Part shown: positions 37,837 to 46,725 of the stretch, piece after piece
Layout of the letters: each line of letters begins with the position of its first letter
How positions within the stretch are numbered: position 1 is the first letter of the stretch
Assembly: GCF_001014645.1 (NCBI RefSeq)
Contig: NZ_LASZ01000002.1
Span: forward strand, 62,001 to 126,000
Source of the DNA: Luteimonas sp. FCS-9
Lineage (GTDB): Bacteria; Pseudomonadota; Gammaproteobacteria; Xanthomonadales; Xanthomonadaceae
Direction: 5' to 3'
Length of the DNA: 64,000 nucleotides
Notes under the pieces: generated by a model
The model's database searches: none
The model's input: only the letters and a program-made list of their open reading frames with translations
Told to the model about the DNA's origin: nothing
Translations under genes and position numbers: made by a program

Positions 37837-39423
37837 TCAGGGCGTGGTGCCATTGGACGATCCTCCAGTGACGAATGCGCGGACGTCGGCCGCGAGTTGT
37901 GCGCGGCTGCCCGCGCCGATGTAGGGCATGTGGCCGGAGGCGTAGGTGCGCATCGTCACGCGCGCCGGATCCATGCCGGACAGTGCGACCGCCTGGTCGG
38001 CCGCGCCGACAGTGGTTACCAGGTCGTAGTGGCCGGTCGCCACCAGCACGCGCAGCGCGGGATTGCGGCGCATCGCGACCGCCAGCGACCGCGCATGGTC
38101 GTCCTGCAGCGGGGGCTGGCCCTTCCAGAAGCGCGCGTTGATGCGGCGGAACTCGATCGCGTTGTACGCGCGGTCGGTCCGTACGCCCAGGGCCTCGCGC
38201 AGGTGCGCCTGCAGCGTCGCCACGTACAGGGGCACGTACTGCCCCATCGCCGGATCGTCGGCCACCGGATCGCCGCCCGATGCCGCCAGCGGCAAGGTGA
38301 ACCGGCTGTCGTAGGCCCCGACCTGGCGCCCGATGTCGCGCAGCACCTCGCGGCCGAACGTCGCCGCGTCCATGCGCAGCTCGACTGCGGTCCAGCGCGC
38401 GGCGGCGATGCCGGTCAGCGCGGCCAGTTCGGCGGCGACGGCCGCCCGCGCCTCGGCAGGCAGCCGCGAGCCGGCGAACAGCGCCTGCAGGTACGGGCCT
38501 TCGGCGAACGCGCGGGCGCGGGCGACGTGCCCCTCGAGCGTGGCGTCGCGCGGCACCGCGCGGTGGTACCACGCGGTGGCTGCGTAGCTCGGCAGCCCGG
38601 TCGCCGACGCGAGTTCCGGCGTGCGGCGGCTGCCGTCCATCGACTGGCCCAGCAGCATCACGCCGTTGAGCGTGATGCCGTCCATGCGACCGCTGCCGGT
38701 CGGTCCGCCGGCCAGCAGGCGGGCCACCTCGGCCGCGCGCACCGTGCCGTAGCTCTCGCCCATCAGATAGCGCGGACTGCCTTCGCGGCGGTGAAGGCGC
38801 AGCCAGTCGCCGAGGAAGCGGGCGACCGCCTCGGCGTCCTCGCGCACGCCGAATACGCGGTCGGCATTCGTCTCGCCGAACACGCGCGAGAAACCCGTGC
38901 CGGGCGGGTCGATCAGCACGATGTCGGCCACGTCGAGCGGTGATTCGGAGTTGTCGACCACTGCGAACGGCGGTGCGGTCGGCGGCCCGGTCTCGTCGTC
39001 GCCTGCCCGTGTCCCGTAATCGGGACGCTTCGGCCCAAGGAACCCCATGTGCAGCCAGATCGACGCCGAACCGGGCCCGCCGTTGAACGCGAAGATCACC
39101 GGACGCGCCGTATCGGCACCCTCGGCGAGATAGCTGGTCGAGACGATCGACGCGATCGTCGTACCGTCCGCGTCGCGCAGCGGCCATTCCTCCACAACGC
39201 TGCGGTAGCGCAGCGCGCGGCCATTGAAGCGGCCGCGATGATGGCGCTCGACGCGCGGCAGCAGCGGAGTGTCGACGGGGACGACCACCGCGTCGGCCGG
39301 GACAGGCGACGCAGCGGCCGGGGCATCGGTGGGCGCGGCCGCCACCGTCCCGGTGCCCACGAGGACCAGCACGATCAGCGCGACCGCGCCACGCATGCCG
39401 TCGCCGCGGCGGCGCGCGCGCAT
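37837..39423 (-). CDS. exported S10 serine carboxypeptidase (copy 1)
   Basis: 528 residues with a signal peptide (hydrophobic segment about 13-29, AAA). S10 features: the oxyanion-hole segment FAFNGGPGSAS (NGGPGS at 114-119), DPPGTGFSRV, nucleophile MGESYGT (Ser224), acid in VLVATGHYDLVT and catalytic His in YASGHMPYIG. S10 enzymes remove C-terminal residues from peptides, usually at acidic pH. The ATG shares one base with the stop of the second S10 gene (TGATG). Active site complete. Confidence 0.93.
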   Translation of the reverse strand: MRARRRGDGMRGAVALIVLVLVGTGTVAAAPTDAPAAASPVPADAVVVPVDTPLLPRVERHHRGRFNGRALRYRSVVEEWPLRDADGTTIASIVSTSYLAEGADTARPVIFAFNGGPGSASIWLHMGFLGPKRPDYGTRAGDDETGPPTAPPFAVVDNSESPLDVADIVLIDPPGTGFSRVFGETNADRVFGVREDAEAVARFLGDWLRLHRREGSPRYLMGESYGTVRAAEVARLLAGGPTGSGRMDGITLNGVMLLGQSMDGSRRTPELASATGLPSYAATAWYHRAVPRDATLEGHVARARAFAEGPYLQALFAGSRLPAEARAAVAAELAALTGIAAARWTAVELRMDAATFGREVLRDIGRQVGAYDSRFTLPLAASGGDPVADDPAMGQYVPLYVATLQAHLREALGVRTDRAYNAIEFRRINARFWKGQPPLQDDHARSLAVAMRRNPALRVLVATGHYDLVTTVGAADQAVALSGMDPARVTMRTYASGHMPYIGAGSRAQLAADVRAFVTGGSSNGTTP

Positions 39424-40880
39424 CACCGACCGCCCACGAACGTGCGCAGGTCGTCGGCGAACTGCGCCAGGCTGCTCTCGATCGTGTAGGGCATGTGCCC
39501 GCCCACGTAGTAGACCGAACGCACCCTGTCGAGCGGCCAGCCCGAATGTGCGACTGCGTAGTCGGACGCGCCGGTGGTCGTCGCCGTGTCGTGGTGGCCG
39601 TGGCCCATCACCACGCGGAAATCAGGATTGGCCGCCATGACCTCGCGGATCCATTCCATGTACGGCCAGTCGCCGAACGGCGAGGTGCTGCGCCCCCAGG
39701 TCCAGGCGTCGATGCCGCCGATATCGGCCGAGCTGCGATACCCGGCGGCGTCCTCGATGCCGAACTGCACGCGCAACAGGTCTTCCAGGCCGCGCCGGAA
39801 GGCCGGCCCGGTGATCCCGGAAGGATCGGTCGCCGCGGGCGAGGCCCGCGCCGGATCCGGCGGGCCGGCGTAGCGCGTGTCGTAGACGCCCAGCACCTGA
39901 CCCTGGTCCCGCAGCAGTTCGACCCGGTGCTCGTCCTTGGTCAGCTTGAGGTCCTCGCGCAGCAGCACCTGCGCATCGACGCCGGTATAGGCCTGCAGCT
40001 GACGCGCAATCCGCAGCCGTTCGGGTTCGGGCAGGAACTGGCCCTGGAACAACGCGGTCAGGTACTCGGTGCGCGCCCACAGCCGCACCTCGTCGAGCCA
40101 GTCCTCGAACGCGCGTCCGTCGCGCGCCACGCGCCCATGGTGCCAGGCGGTCGCCGCGACGGTCGGCAACGACACCACGTAGCTGACGATGTTCTGCTCG
40201 CGCTGCGCGTACTCGATGATGTTCAGCGCCTGCCCCAGCAGGAACACGCCGTCGATGCGCATCGGCGTGTCGCGGAACTGCATCTGGTGCGCGGCGGCCG
40301 CGGCGCGCAGGGTGCCGTAGCTCTCGCCCAGCAGGTACTTGGGCGAATCGAGACGCCCATGACGCTGCGACCACGCCTCGATCATCGCCACCAGCTGGCG
40401 TGCGTCGGCCTCCACCGAGTGGAAGTGCCCCGCAGGCGTGCCGTCGACGACACGGCTGAAACCGGTCCCCGCCGGGTCGAACAGCACGATGTCGGCGACA
40501 TCGAGGATCGCGTACGCGTTAGGCACGGTCTGGAACATCGCCGGATCGGCGTCGAGCGCATCGGGGAACGCCACCCGCAGCGGACCGAGCGCACCGGCAT
40601 GCAGGTAGAACGAGGCCGAGATCGGCCCGCCGTTGAACGCGAACAGCACCGGACGCGCGGCGTCCCCGTTGGCGGCGACGTGGCTCATCACGACGATGTC
40701 GGCGGCCCCCTCGCCGTCGCGGACGCGGAACGTCTCGATCTGCGAGGTGTAGCGCACCTGTGTCCCGCCGAAGGTGCCGACGTGTTCGAGCCGCGCGTCG
40801 GCGACGGGCGAGGCCTGCAGCGCAGCGCCCGGCCACCATGTCGACAGGATCAGCAGGCAGGTCGAGGCGAACGTCTTCAT
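39423..40880 (-). CDS. exported S10 serine carboxypeptidase-like protein (copy 2), altered oxyanion loop
   Basis: 485 residues, signal peptide about 1-23 (MKTFASTCLLILSTWW...LQA). The nucleophile LLGESYGT (Ser187), acid in GHGHHDTAT and His in YVGGHMPYT are kept. The oxyanion-hole loop, normally NGGPGS, reads NGGPIS (83-88) with Ile87 replacing the invariant Gly. That side chain would crowd the loop that stabilises the tetrahedral intermediate, so activity may be reduced or changed. About 35-40% resemblance by eye to copy 1, so they are diverged paralogues. The ATG overlaps the MFS stop. Confidence 0.92.
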   Translation of the reverse strand: MKTFASTCLLILSTWWPGAALQASPVADARLEHVGTFGGTQVRYTSQIETFRVRDGEGAADIVVMSHVAANGDAARPVLFAFNGGPISASFYLHAGALGPLRVAFPDALDADPAMFQTVPNAYAILDVADIVLFDPAGTGFSRVVDGTPAGHFHSVEADARQLVAMIEAWSQRHGRLDSPKYLLGESYGTLRAAAAAHQMQFRDTPMRIDGVFLLGQALNIIEYAQREQNIVSYVVSLPTVAATAWHHGRVARDGRAFEDWLDEVRLWARTEYLTALFQGQFLPEPERLRIARQLQAYTGVDAQVLLREDLKLTKDEHRVELLRDQGQVLGVYDTRYAGPPDPARASPAATDPSGITGPAFRRGLEDLLRVQFGIEDAAGYRSSADIGGIDAWTWGRSTSPFGDWPYMEWIREVMAANPDFRVVMGHGHHDTATTTGASDYAVAHSGWPLDRVRSVYYVGGHMPYTIESSLAQFADDLRTFVGGR

Positions 40881-42253
40881 CGGGCAGCGGTCTCCGTGTT
40901 CGCGGCGGCGCGGCGCGCCGCCAGTGCGTGCTGGATCTCGGCGAAACGCCAGGCGTCGAGGTCGTAGCGGCCGACCAGCCACCAGGCCACCGCCAGCGCA
41001 GCCGCCGGCACCACGGCGAAGCCCCAGCGCAGGCCGGCGACGACCGACCCCGGGTGTTGCTCCACACCGGCCTGGTAGCCCAGCAACACCAGCGCCACGC
41101 TGGCGGCGAAACCGCCCAGCGCCATGCCCGTCTGCTGCACGAAGATCCACGCGCCGTAGATCGTGCCTTCGCGGCGGCTGCCGCTGTTGAGCTCGTCGTA
41201 CTCGACGGTATCGGGCACCATCGCATTGGGCAGCAGTTCGGCCGCGGCGTTGAAGGCGCCGTGCACGAACATCAGCAGGTACAACGCCCAGACCGCCCCC
41301 TGCGGCACCAGGCCCGGGCACAGCCAGCACACGATCAGGCCGAGGTAGGCGATCCGGCAGGCCTCGCGCTTGCCGATGCGCGCACCGATGCGCGCCCAGA
41401 CCGGCGTCAGGAGCACGCTGGTCAGCGCCCCGACCGGATACAGCACGCCCATCAACGCCGGCGACTGCCCGTGGACGACGGTGATGAAGTAGATCAACAG
41501 CGCGCTGAAGGCGACGCTGGCGATGTTGCCGAACAGGTAGGCCAGCGACAGGATGCCCAGCGGCCGGTTCCGCCTGAGCGTGTGCCACTGCGCGCGCAGC
41601 GACATCGTCTGCGGCTGGAACTCCACCGCCGGTGCACTGGCCGTGGTGAAGAACGCGACCAGCCCGGACACCACGATCAGCCCGCCGAACGCCAGGCCGA
41701 TCCAGCGGTAGCCCTGCGCCGGCGTCGCCGCGGCTTCCAGCAGCAGCGGCGCGCCGGCGATCGCCAGCAGCACGGCGATGCGGGCGGCCATCTCCTTGTA
41801 GCCGATCAGCTTCAGCCGCTCGTCGTAGTCGCGCGTCATCTCGGGCGCCATCGCCGAGTACGGCACGTGGTACAGCGTGACGCCGGTGTTGACCACCAGG
41901 TAGACCGCGACGAACCACAGCGCGGTGACGGCAGGATCGGCATGCGAGGGCAGCGCGAACATCGCCGCAAACCCGGCGCCCCAGACCAGCGCGCCGGCGA
42001 CCAGGTACGGCCGGCGACGCCCCCAGCGCGATCGCGTGCGGTCCGACACCGCGCCCATCAGCGGGTCGGTGACCACGTTCCAGATCCGCGGCAGCAGCAG
42101 GACCATGCCGGCCATCCCAGCCGAGATGCCGTGGCCCTCGGTCAGGTAGTACATCAGGTAGATGCTGATGATGGCCATGTGCGAGGCCAGCGCGAACTGG
42201 CCGAACGCCCAGCCGAACTTCGGCACCGCGCCGAGCGAGGAGGCGCCGCTCAT
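40877..42253 (-). CDS. GPH-family (MFS_2) cation symporter
   Basis: 458 residues with about 12 membrane segments. The N-terminal region (VPKFGWAFGQFALASHMAIISIYLMYYLTE), the SDRTRSRWGRRRPYLVAGA loop between helices 2 and 3, and VPYSAMAPEMTRDYDERLKL are signatures of the glycoside-pentoside-hexuronide:cation symporter family, and VPDTVEYDELNSGSRREG is the matching loop in the second half. Many relatives carry sugars, but in peptidase operons the cargo may be an amino acid derivative or small peptide (inference). It is coupled to the aminotransferase gene by a 4-bp overlap. Confidence 0.9.
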   Translation of the reverse strand: MSGASSLGAVPKFGWAFGQFALASHMAIISIYLMYYLTEGHGISAGMAGMVLLLPRIWNVVTDPLMGAVSDRTRSRWGRRRPYLVAGALVWGAGFAAMFALPSHADPAVTALWFVAVYLVVNTGVTLYHVPYSAMAPEMTRDYDERLKLIGYKEMAARIAVLLAIAGAPLLLEAAATPAQGYRWIGLAFGGLIVVSGLVAFFTTASAPAVEFQPQTMSLRAQWHTLRRNRPLGILSLAYLFGNIASVAFSALLIYFITVVHGQSPALMGVLYPVGALTSVLLTPVWARIGARIGKREACRIAYLGLIVCWLCPGLVPQGAVWALYLLMFVHGAFNAAAELLPNAMVPDTVEYDELNSGSRREGTIYGAWIFVQQTGMALGGFAASVALVLLGYQAGVEQHPGSVVAGLRWGFAVVPAAALAVAWWLVGRYDLDAWRFAEIQHALAARRAAANTETAAR

Positions 42254-43386
42254 CGCGGCTGTGTCCCGAAGGCCCGCAACCCCGCCTCGAGCCGGTCGAG
42301 GCCCTCGGCCACGTCCGCGGCCTCGCGTCCGAACCCGATCCGCAGGTGGCCCGGCCGGCCGAACAGGTTACCGGGTGCGGCCGCCAGCGCCTGCGTCGAC
42401 CAGACGAACGCGCTGAAGGCCGCATCGCACCAGCCGTCGGGCAGCCGCGGGAACGCGATGCAGCCACTTGCCGGCAGCTGCGCGCGGATCAGGCCCGCGT
42501 CCTCGAGCGCCGCGAGCCGGGTCTCGACCAGCGGCCGCGAGGTCGCCAGCACGCCGCGCCAGTGGGCGTCGAACGGCTCGGGCGCTTCGAGCACGCGCGC
42601 GCCGATCGCATGGGTCAGCCGCGAGGCGCCGTTCTCCAGCCGCCGGTAGGCCTGTGCGACGCGGTCGTGCACCGCGGTCCCGGCAACGATCCAGCCGCAC
42701 TTGAGCGCGTGCAGTCCGTACAGCTTGCTCAGGCTGCCGACGCTGACGAACCACGGCGAGTCGTGCGCGGCGAGCGTGTGCGGCGGCGCGGCCTCGGTGA
42801 ACCCGGCATACACCTCATCGAAGAGCACCGGCACGCGACGTGCCTGCGCCACCGCCGCCAGCGCGCGGCGTGCCTCGCGGTCGAGCACGAAGCCGGTCGG
42901 GTTGTTCGGGTTGGTCAGCAGCACCAACCGGGTTTCGGGGCCGATCGCGGCATCGAGGGCGTCGGGCGTGATCGCGCCGGTCGACGGATCTCGGTCGAGA
43001 TGGTCCACCTCCGCGCCCACGCTGCGCGCGAGGTCGACCAGCATCTCGAAGTACGGACGCTCGACCAGCACCCGCGCACCCGGCCCGAGCAGCGCGGCGC
43101 AGACGATCTGCACGCCCGCCGACGCGCCCGCGGTGGCGAGGATGCGGTCAGCCTCCGCGCCGTAGCGCCTGGACAGCGCGTCCAGCATCAGCGGATTGCC
43201 GCTGGGGAACGTGCTGCGGTAGTGGCCGGACGCGGAGAAGTCCAGCGAGGCGGTCAGGTGCGCCAGCAGCGCGGTGGGTTCCTCGATGGCGCTGTCGAAC
43301 AACTGGTTGCTTCCGGAACGCGCGTGGCAGGCCGCCACCATATCCCGGACCCATGCGGCGTACGAAGCGACCGATGGCATGGTCAT
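42250..43386 (-). CDS. PLP-dependent class I/II aminotransferase
   Basis: 378 residues, cytosolic, fold type I. Visible: TAGASAGVQIVCAALLGPG (PLP phosphate region), LLTNPNNPTGFVLD (substrate/PLP Asn), VLFDEVYAGF (Asp-Tyr pair) and SLSKLYGLHALKCGW with the PLP-binding Lys; the usual Arg after it (RxG) is replaced by KCG. The C-terminal Arg of HLRIGFGRE should bind the substrate carboxylate. The specific amino acid cannot be deduced. First gene of a six-gene operon, with GGAG 8 nt before the ATG; divergent from the Lrp-type regulator that probably controls it. Confidence 0.9.
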   Translation of the reverse strand: MTMPSVASYAAWVRDMVAACHARSGSNQLFDSAIEEPTALLAHLTASLDFSASGHYRSTFPSGNPLMLDALSRRYGAEADRILATAGASAGVQIVCAALLGPGARVLVERPYFEMLVDLARSVGAEVDHLDRDPSTGAITPDALDAAIGPETRLVLLTNPNNPTGFVLDREARRALAAVAQARRVPVLFDEVYAGFTEAAPPHTLAAHDSPWFVSVGSLSKLYGLHALKCGWIVAGTAVHDRVAQAYRRLENGASRLTHAIGARVLEAPEPFDAHWRGVLATSRPLVETRLAALEDAGLIRAQLPASGCIAFPRLPDGWCDAAFSAFVWSTQALAAAPGNLFGRPGHLRIGFGREAADVAEGLDRLEAGLRAFGTQPR

Positions 43387-43404
43387 GCGCGCACTCCGCT
43401 CTCG

Positions 43405-43410
43405 TATGAT
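43405..43410 (+). promoter_or_regulatory. -10 element of the lrp-like gene in the divergent spacer
   Basis: TATGAT lies in the 62-bp spacer between the aminotransferase and the Lrp-type gene, about 40 bp before the regulator start. The two divergent promoters must overlap, so a regulator bound here could control both. No clear -35 or palindromic operator stands out. Confidence 0.4.
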
Positions 43411-43448
43411 CGGACCATTCCGTCGACGCAGCCAGGAGCCACGCCGCG

Positions 43449-43937
43449 ATGTCCCCGTCCGCCGACGTCCGTCTCGACCAGCACGACCTGCGCATCCTCG
43501 ACACCCTGCAGCGCCAGGGCGACATCACGATGATGGAACTGGCCGAGGTGGTGCATCTGTCGCACTCGCAATGCTCGCGCCGCATCAAGACGCTGCGCGC
43601 CGCGGGCCTGATCCGCGGCTACGCCGCGCTGCTCGAGCCGGTGCGGCTCGGTCTTGGATTGAAGTGCTACGTGCATGTCCGTCTGCGTCACAACGCGGAT
43701 CCGGCGTCGGCCTTCCGCGAACTGGTGGAGGAGTGCCCGGAGATCCTCGACTGCGCGATGGTCACCGGGGATGGCGATTTCCTGATCAAGACCGTCACCC
43801 GCGATCTCGACCATTTCCGCGAGATCCTGGGCCGGGTGGCCGGCTGCGGCGAGGTCTCCGACATGCGCAGCTCGATCGTCGTCGAGGACCTGAAGGCCAG
43901 CACCGCGCTGCCGCTGTCGGCCTATCGCGCCGGCTGA
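43449..43937 (+). CDS. Lrp/AsnC-family transcriptional regulator
   Basis: 162 residues. The N-terminal winged helix (about 9-65) has LDQHDLRILDTLQRQGDITMMELAEVVHLSHSQCSRRIKTL, with the recognition helix at SHSQCSRRIK. The C-terminal RAM (ligand-binding) domain (about 70-155) shows CPEILDCAMVTGDGDFLIKTV. Lrp/AsnC proteins sense amino acids and usually regulate divergent neighbours, here the aminotransferase/permease/peptidase operon. AGGAG lies 11 nt upstream of the ATG. It converges on the third S10 gene with only 20 bp between stops. Confidence 0.95.
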   Translation: MSPSADVRLDQHDLRILDTLQRQGDITMMELAEVVHLSHSQCSRRIKTLRAAGLIRGYAALLEPVRLGLGLKCYVHVRLRHNADPASAFRELVEECPEILDCAMVTGDGDFLIKTVTRDLDHFREILGRVAGCGEVSDMRSSIVVEDLKASTALPLSAYRAG

Positions 43938-43957
43938 GCCGCCGGGGACCGGCGCGC

Positions 43958-45442
43958 TCATCGCGCGCCTCCGATCAGCGCACGCAGGTCGGCAAACGCA
44001 CGCGCGCGCCCGTCCCGATCGCCGTGCACGGCATGGCCGGCGCGGTAGCGTTCGATGGAGAAGCGCGGGCCGGGCAGCCCGGCCGCCTCGAATGCGCGCA
44101 CCGGCTCCAGGTACGGGACCGACAGGTCGTAGTACCCGACCGCGACCAGCACGCGCAGCGCCGGCACGCGCGCCAGCAGCCCGGCGAGCACCGTCGTGGT
44201 GGACGCGCCAGCGTGCGCCGGCCACGTCCAGTCCCAGGCGCCGTGCGCGGCCAGCGACAGCCGGACGTAGTCCTCTTCGCTGCGATAGCCGATCTCGTGC
44301 CGCAGGTAATGCCGCCACGCGGCATCGAGGTCGTAGTCGAGCGTGTAGGGCGACGTGGACGGATCGTCGTACGGCGGTTGGCGCGTGCGGGTCAGCGCCA
44401 GTGGTGCATGCAGCCGGGTGTCGGCGGTGCCGATGCGGTCGCCGCGCGCGGCCAGCAGGCCGGTCTGGAACGCCAGCGGTGCCACGCAGCCGTCCGCGGC
44501 GGCGACCTCGGACCGGGGCAGACCGATGTCCGCAGCGATGCGCGCGTGGTCGTCGGCGGCGAACACATCGCGCGCGTGCAGGAAGGCCTCCACGTCGGCA
44601 GCGATGTCGGCGGGCGCGCGCCCGGCCTGCGCACCGATCCCGTGGAATGCCGCGGTCTGGACGTAGACCGCGAGCTGGCCGTGGCAGCGCGTGCGTGCGC
44701 GCCGCGCCTGCGCGTCAGGATCGGCCGCATCGCCGCGCGGCCCGCCGGTCGACGGCGACACCAGCAGCAACCCGCGCAGGTCCAGCCCCGGCATCGCGTC
44801 GAGCAGCGCCTGCGCCGCCAACGGCACGCGGATGCCGGCGTAGCTCTGTCCGACCAGCACCACCGGTGCGTCCTCGCGGCCGTGCCGCCGCAGCCAAGCG
44901 GCGACGAAGCGGGCGGCCGAGTCGGCATCCTGCGCGACGCCCCAGTGCTGAGCGCCGGCGCCCTCGCGCAGCACGCGGCTGTAGCCGGTGCCGACCGGAT
45001 CGACGAACACCAGGTCGGCGATGTCGATCGGGCTGTCGGGATTGTCGCGGCTGCCGCGTGCGCCGGCGTCGGCGGGCGCCGCGCCGGGCGTGCGTGGCGC
45101 GAACGTCGCGTGCAGGCCGACCGCGGCGCTGCCCGGCCCGCCGTTCCAGAAGAACACCACCGGCCGCAATGCGTCGCCAGGCGTTCCGGCGAGATAGCCG
45201 GTCGAGAACACGGTCGCGTCGATCCCGCCGTCGGCACCCGGCAGCGGCAGCGCCTCGGCGACGACGGCGACCTCGCGCGGCGCCGCGCGCGTGCTGCCTG
45301 GCCACGTCCACTGCGTCCAGGCGGCCGCGGCCCTCCCGGCATCGGCACGCGCACCGGCCGGCACGCACGCGGCCGCCAGTGCCAGCCACGCGATCGCGCG
45401 CCAGGCAGCTGTGAAGCGACGCGCCGGCCTGCCGACGCTCAA
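43958..45442 (-). CDS. exported S10 serine carboxypeptidase (copy 3)
   Basis: 494 residues, signal peptide about 1-33 (AARF...GARA). Oxyanion loop FFWNGGPGSAAVG (NGGPGS 100-105), DPVGTGYSRV, nucleophile LVGQSYAG (Ser200) where Gln replaces the usual Glu and Ala the usual Gly of GESYG, acid in VGYYDLSVPY and His in RAGHAVHGD. It is therefore more divergent than copies 1 and 2 but keeps the triad. Its start overlaps the stop of the amidohydrolase gene (ATGA), so it is the last gene of the receptor/amidohydrolase operon. Confidence 0.9.
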   Translation of the reverse strand: MSVGRPARRFTAAWRAIAWLALAAACVPAGARADAGRAAAAWTQWTWPGSTRAAPREVAVVAEALPLPGADGGIDATVFSTGYLAGTPGDALRPVVFFWNGGPGSAAVGLHATFAPRTPGAAPADAGARGSRDNPDSPIDIADLVFVDPVGTGYSRVLREGAGAQHWGVAQDADSAARFVAAWLRRHGREDAPVVLVGQSYAGIRVPLAAQALLDAMPGLDLRGLLLVSPSTGGPRGDAADPDAQARRARTRCHGQLAVYVQTAAFHGIGAQAGRAPADIAADVEAFLHARDVFAADDHARIAADIGLPRSEVAAADGCVAPLAFQTGLLAARGDRIGTADTRLHAPLALTRTRQPPYDDPSTSPYTLDYDLDAAWRHYLRHEIGYRSEEDYVRLSLAAHGAWDWTWPAHAGASTTTVLAGLLARVPALRVLVAVGYYDLSVPYLEPVRAFEAAGLPGPRFSIERYRAGHAVHGDRDGRARAFADLRALIGGAR

Positions 45443-46725
45443 CGACCGCTCCCCGGGGCGCGGTAACGATCGCGGAGCCGGCTCTGGTAGCTGTCGAGCG
45501 ACACCTCGTCGCCATCGATGAACACATGGCGCACGTCGCTCGTCGGTTCAAGCGGACTGCCCGTCGCGACGACGACGTTCGCGCGCCGGCCCACCGCCAG
45601 GCTGCCGAGCGCGTCGTCGACGCCCCAGATGCGCGCGGGCGCAAGGGTCAGCGCTTCGAGCGCGACGTCCGCATCGAGCCCGTAGCCGGTGGCCAAGCCG
45701 GCCAGGTACGGCAGGTTGCGCATCTGCGCCATGCGCGGATAGCCGAAGCGCCGGATCTGCGCCACGCCCCCGGACGAGAACGCGAAGCGGATGCCGCGTG
45801 CGGCCAATTGCGCCGGCACGCGGTAATGGGCGTCGTAGCGCTGCGTATCGCGCGGGAGCAACTGGATCGGGCCCAGGATCACCGGCACGTCCGCCGCGGC
45901 GATCGCATCGAACTGGTCCTGCGCGTCAATGACATCCGACAGGATGAGGTCCAGGTCGAACTCACGCGCCAGCGCCAGTGCCAGCCGCACGTCCTGCGAC
46001 GAGGTCGCCGAGATCACCACCGGCTGCTCGCGGCGCAACGCCGGCGCCAGCGCATCGAGCCGCGGATCAGATTTGGTGCGCGCGGACGCATCGGCGAGCC
46101 GTGCGCGGGCATCGGCCAGCAGTTGCCGCAGCTGCGCGGCCACGCCCATGCGCGTCTCCGGCGCGCCGTCGCCGCCGACGCGCTCGCCGACGTTGAGATA
46201 CAGCGCCAGCGGCGAGCGCACGACATGGCCACCGGGCCCGGCGGCCAGCTGCACCAGCGCGCCCTGTCCCGTCGCCGGCAGGCTGTCGCCGGGCGCGACG
46301 ACGGCATGGGTGATGCCATTGGCGCGCACGACTTCCAGATGCGCGGAATCGGGATTGAACGCGTCGGCGACGCGCCCCTGCGGGAACATCGGCGCAGACG
46401 CTTCGAGGACGTCGTGCGCGGCGAACTCCATGTCGCGCTCGGCCAGGCCGAGGCTGGTCTCCGAATCGATCAGGCCCGGATAGACGGTCATGCCGTGCGC
46501 GTCGATCGTCCGCGCCCCCGCGGGCACGGCGACCGCATCGACCGGGCCGAGCGCGGCGATGCGGCCGTCGTCGTCGATCACCAGCGTGCCCACGTCGATC
46601 GGCACCGAGGCGACCGGCAGGAGTCGCGCGCCGACGATCGCGGTCGGTGCCGCGGCGACGGCGCCCGCCACCGTCGCGGCGGCCGCGAGCACCAGCCACG
46701 ACAGCGCCGTGCCCGGGCGGCTCAT
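45439..46725 (-). CDS. exported amidohydrolase-superfamily protein lacking the metal ligands
   Basis: 428 residues with a signal peptide (about 1-25). The start of the TIM barrel is recognisable (IDAHGMTVYPGLIDSETSLGL), as is the C-terminal LTLAPARIWGVDDALGSLAVGRRANVVV typical of the imidazolonepropionase-like group (COG1228). However, the HxH of PGLIDxHxH reads SET, the later histidine strands read VVISATSSQD and LILSDVIDA, and the final Asp site reads FAFSSGG. No metal centre can form, so it is probably a non-catalytic partner. It lies directly after the intact amidohydrolase (4-bp overlap), suggesting a heteromer. Confidence 0.85.
   Translation of the reverse strand: MSRPGTALSWLVLAAAATVAGAVAAAPTAIVGARLLPVASVPIDVGTLVIDDDGRIAALGPVDAVAVPAGARTIDAHGMTVYPGLIDSETSLGLAERDMEFAAHDVLEASAPMFPQGRVADAFNPDSAHLEVVRANGITHAVVAPGDSLPATGQGALVQLAAGPGGHVVRSPLALYLNVGERVGGDGAPETRMGVAAQLRQLLADARARLADASARTKSDPRLDALAPALRREQPVVISATSSQDVRLALALAREFDLDLILSDVIDAQDQFDAIAAADVPVILGPIQLLPRDTQRYDAHYRVPAQLAARGIRFAFSSGGVAQIRRFGYPRMAQMRNLPYLAGLATGYGLDADVALEALTLAPARIWGVDDALGSLAVGRRANVVVATGSPLEPTSDVRHVFIDGDEVSLDSYQSRLRDRYRAPGSGR

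Noticed and set aside
35504..39187. A 1227-residue open frame that would fuse the metallopeptidase to upstream sequence
   Set aside because: The upstream portion is out of frame with, or antisense to, the RidA-like and S10 genes. The signal peptide at 37264 marks the true start.
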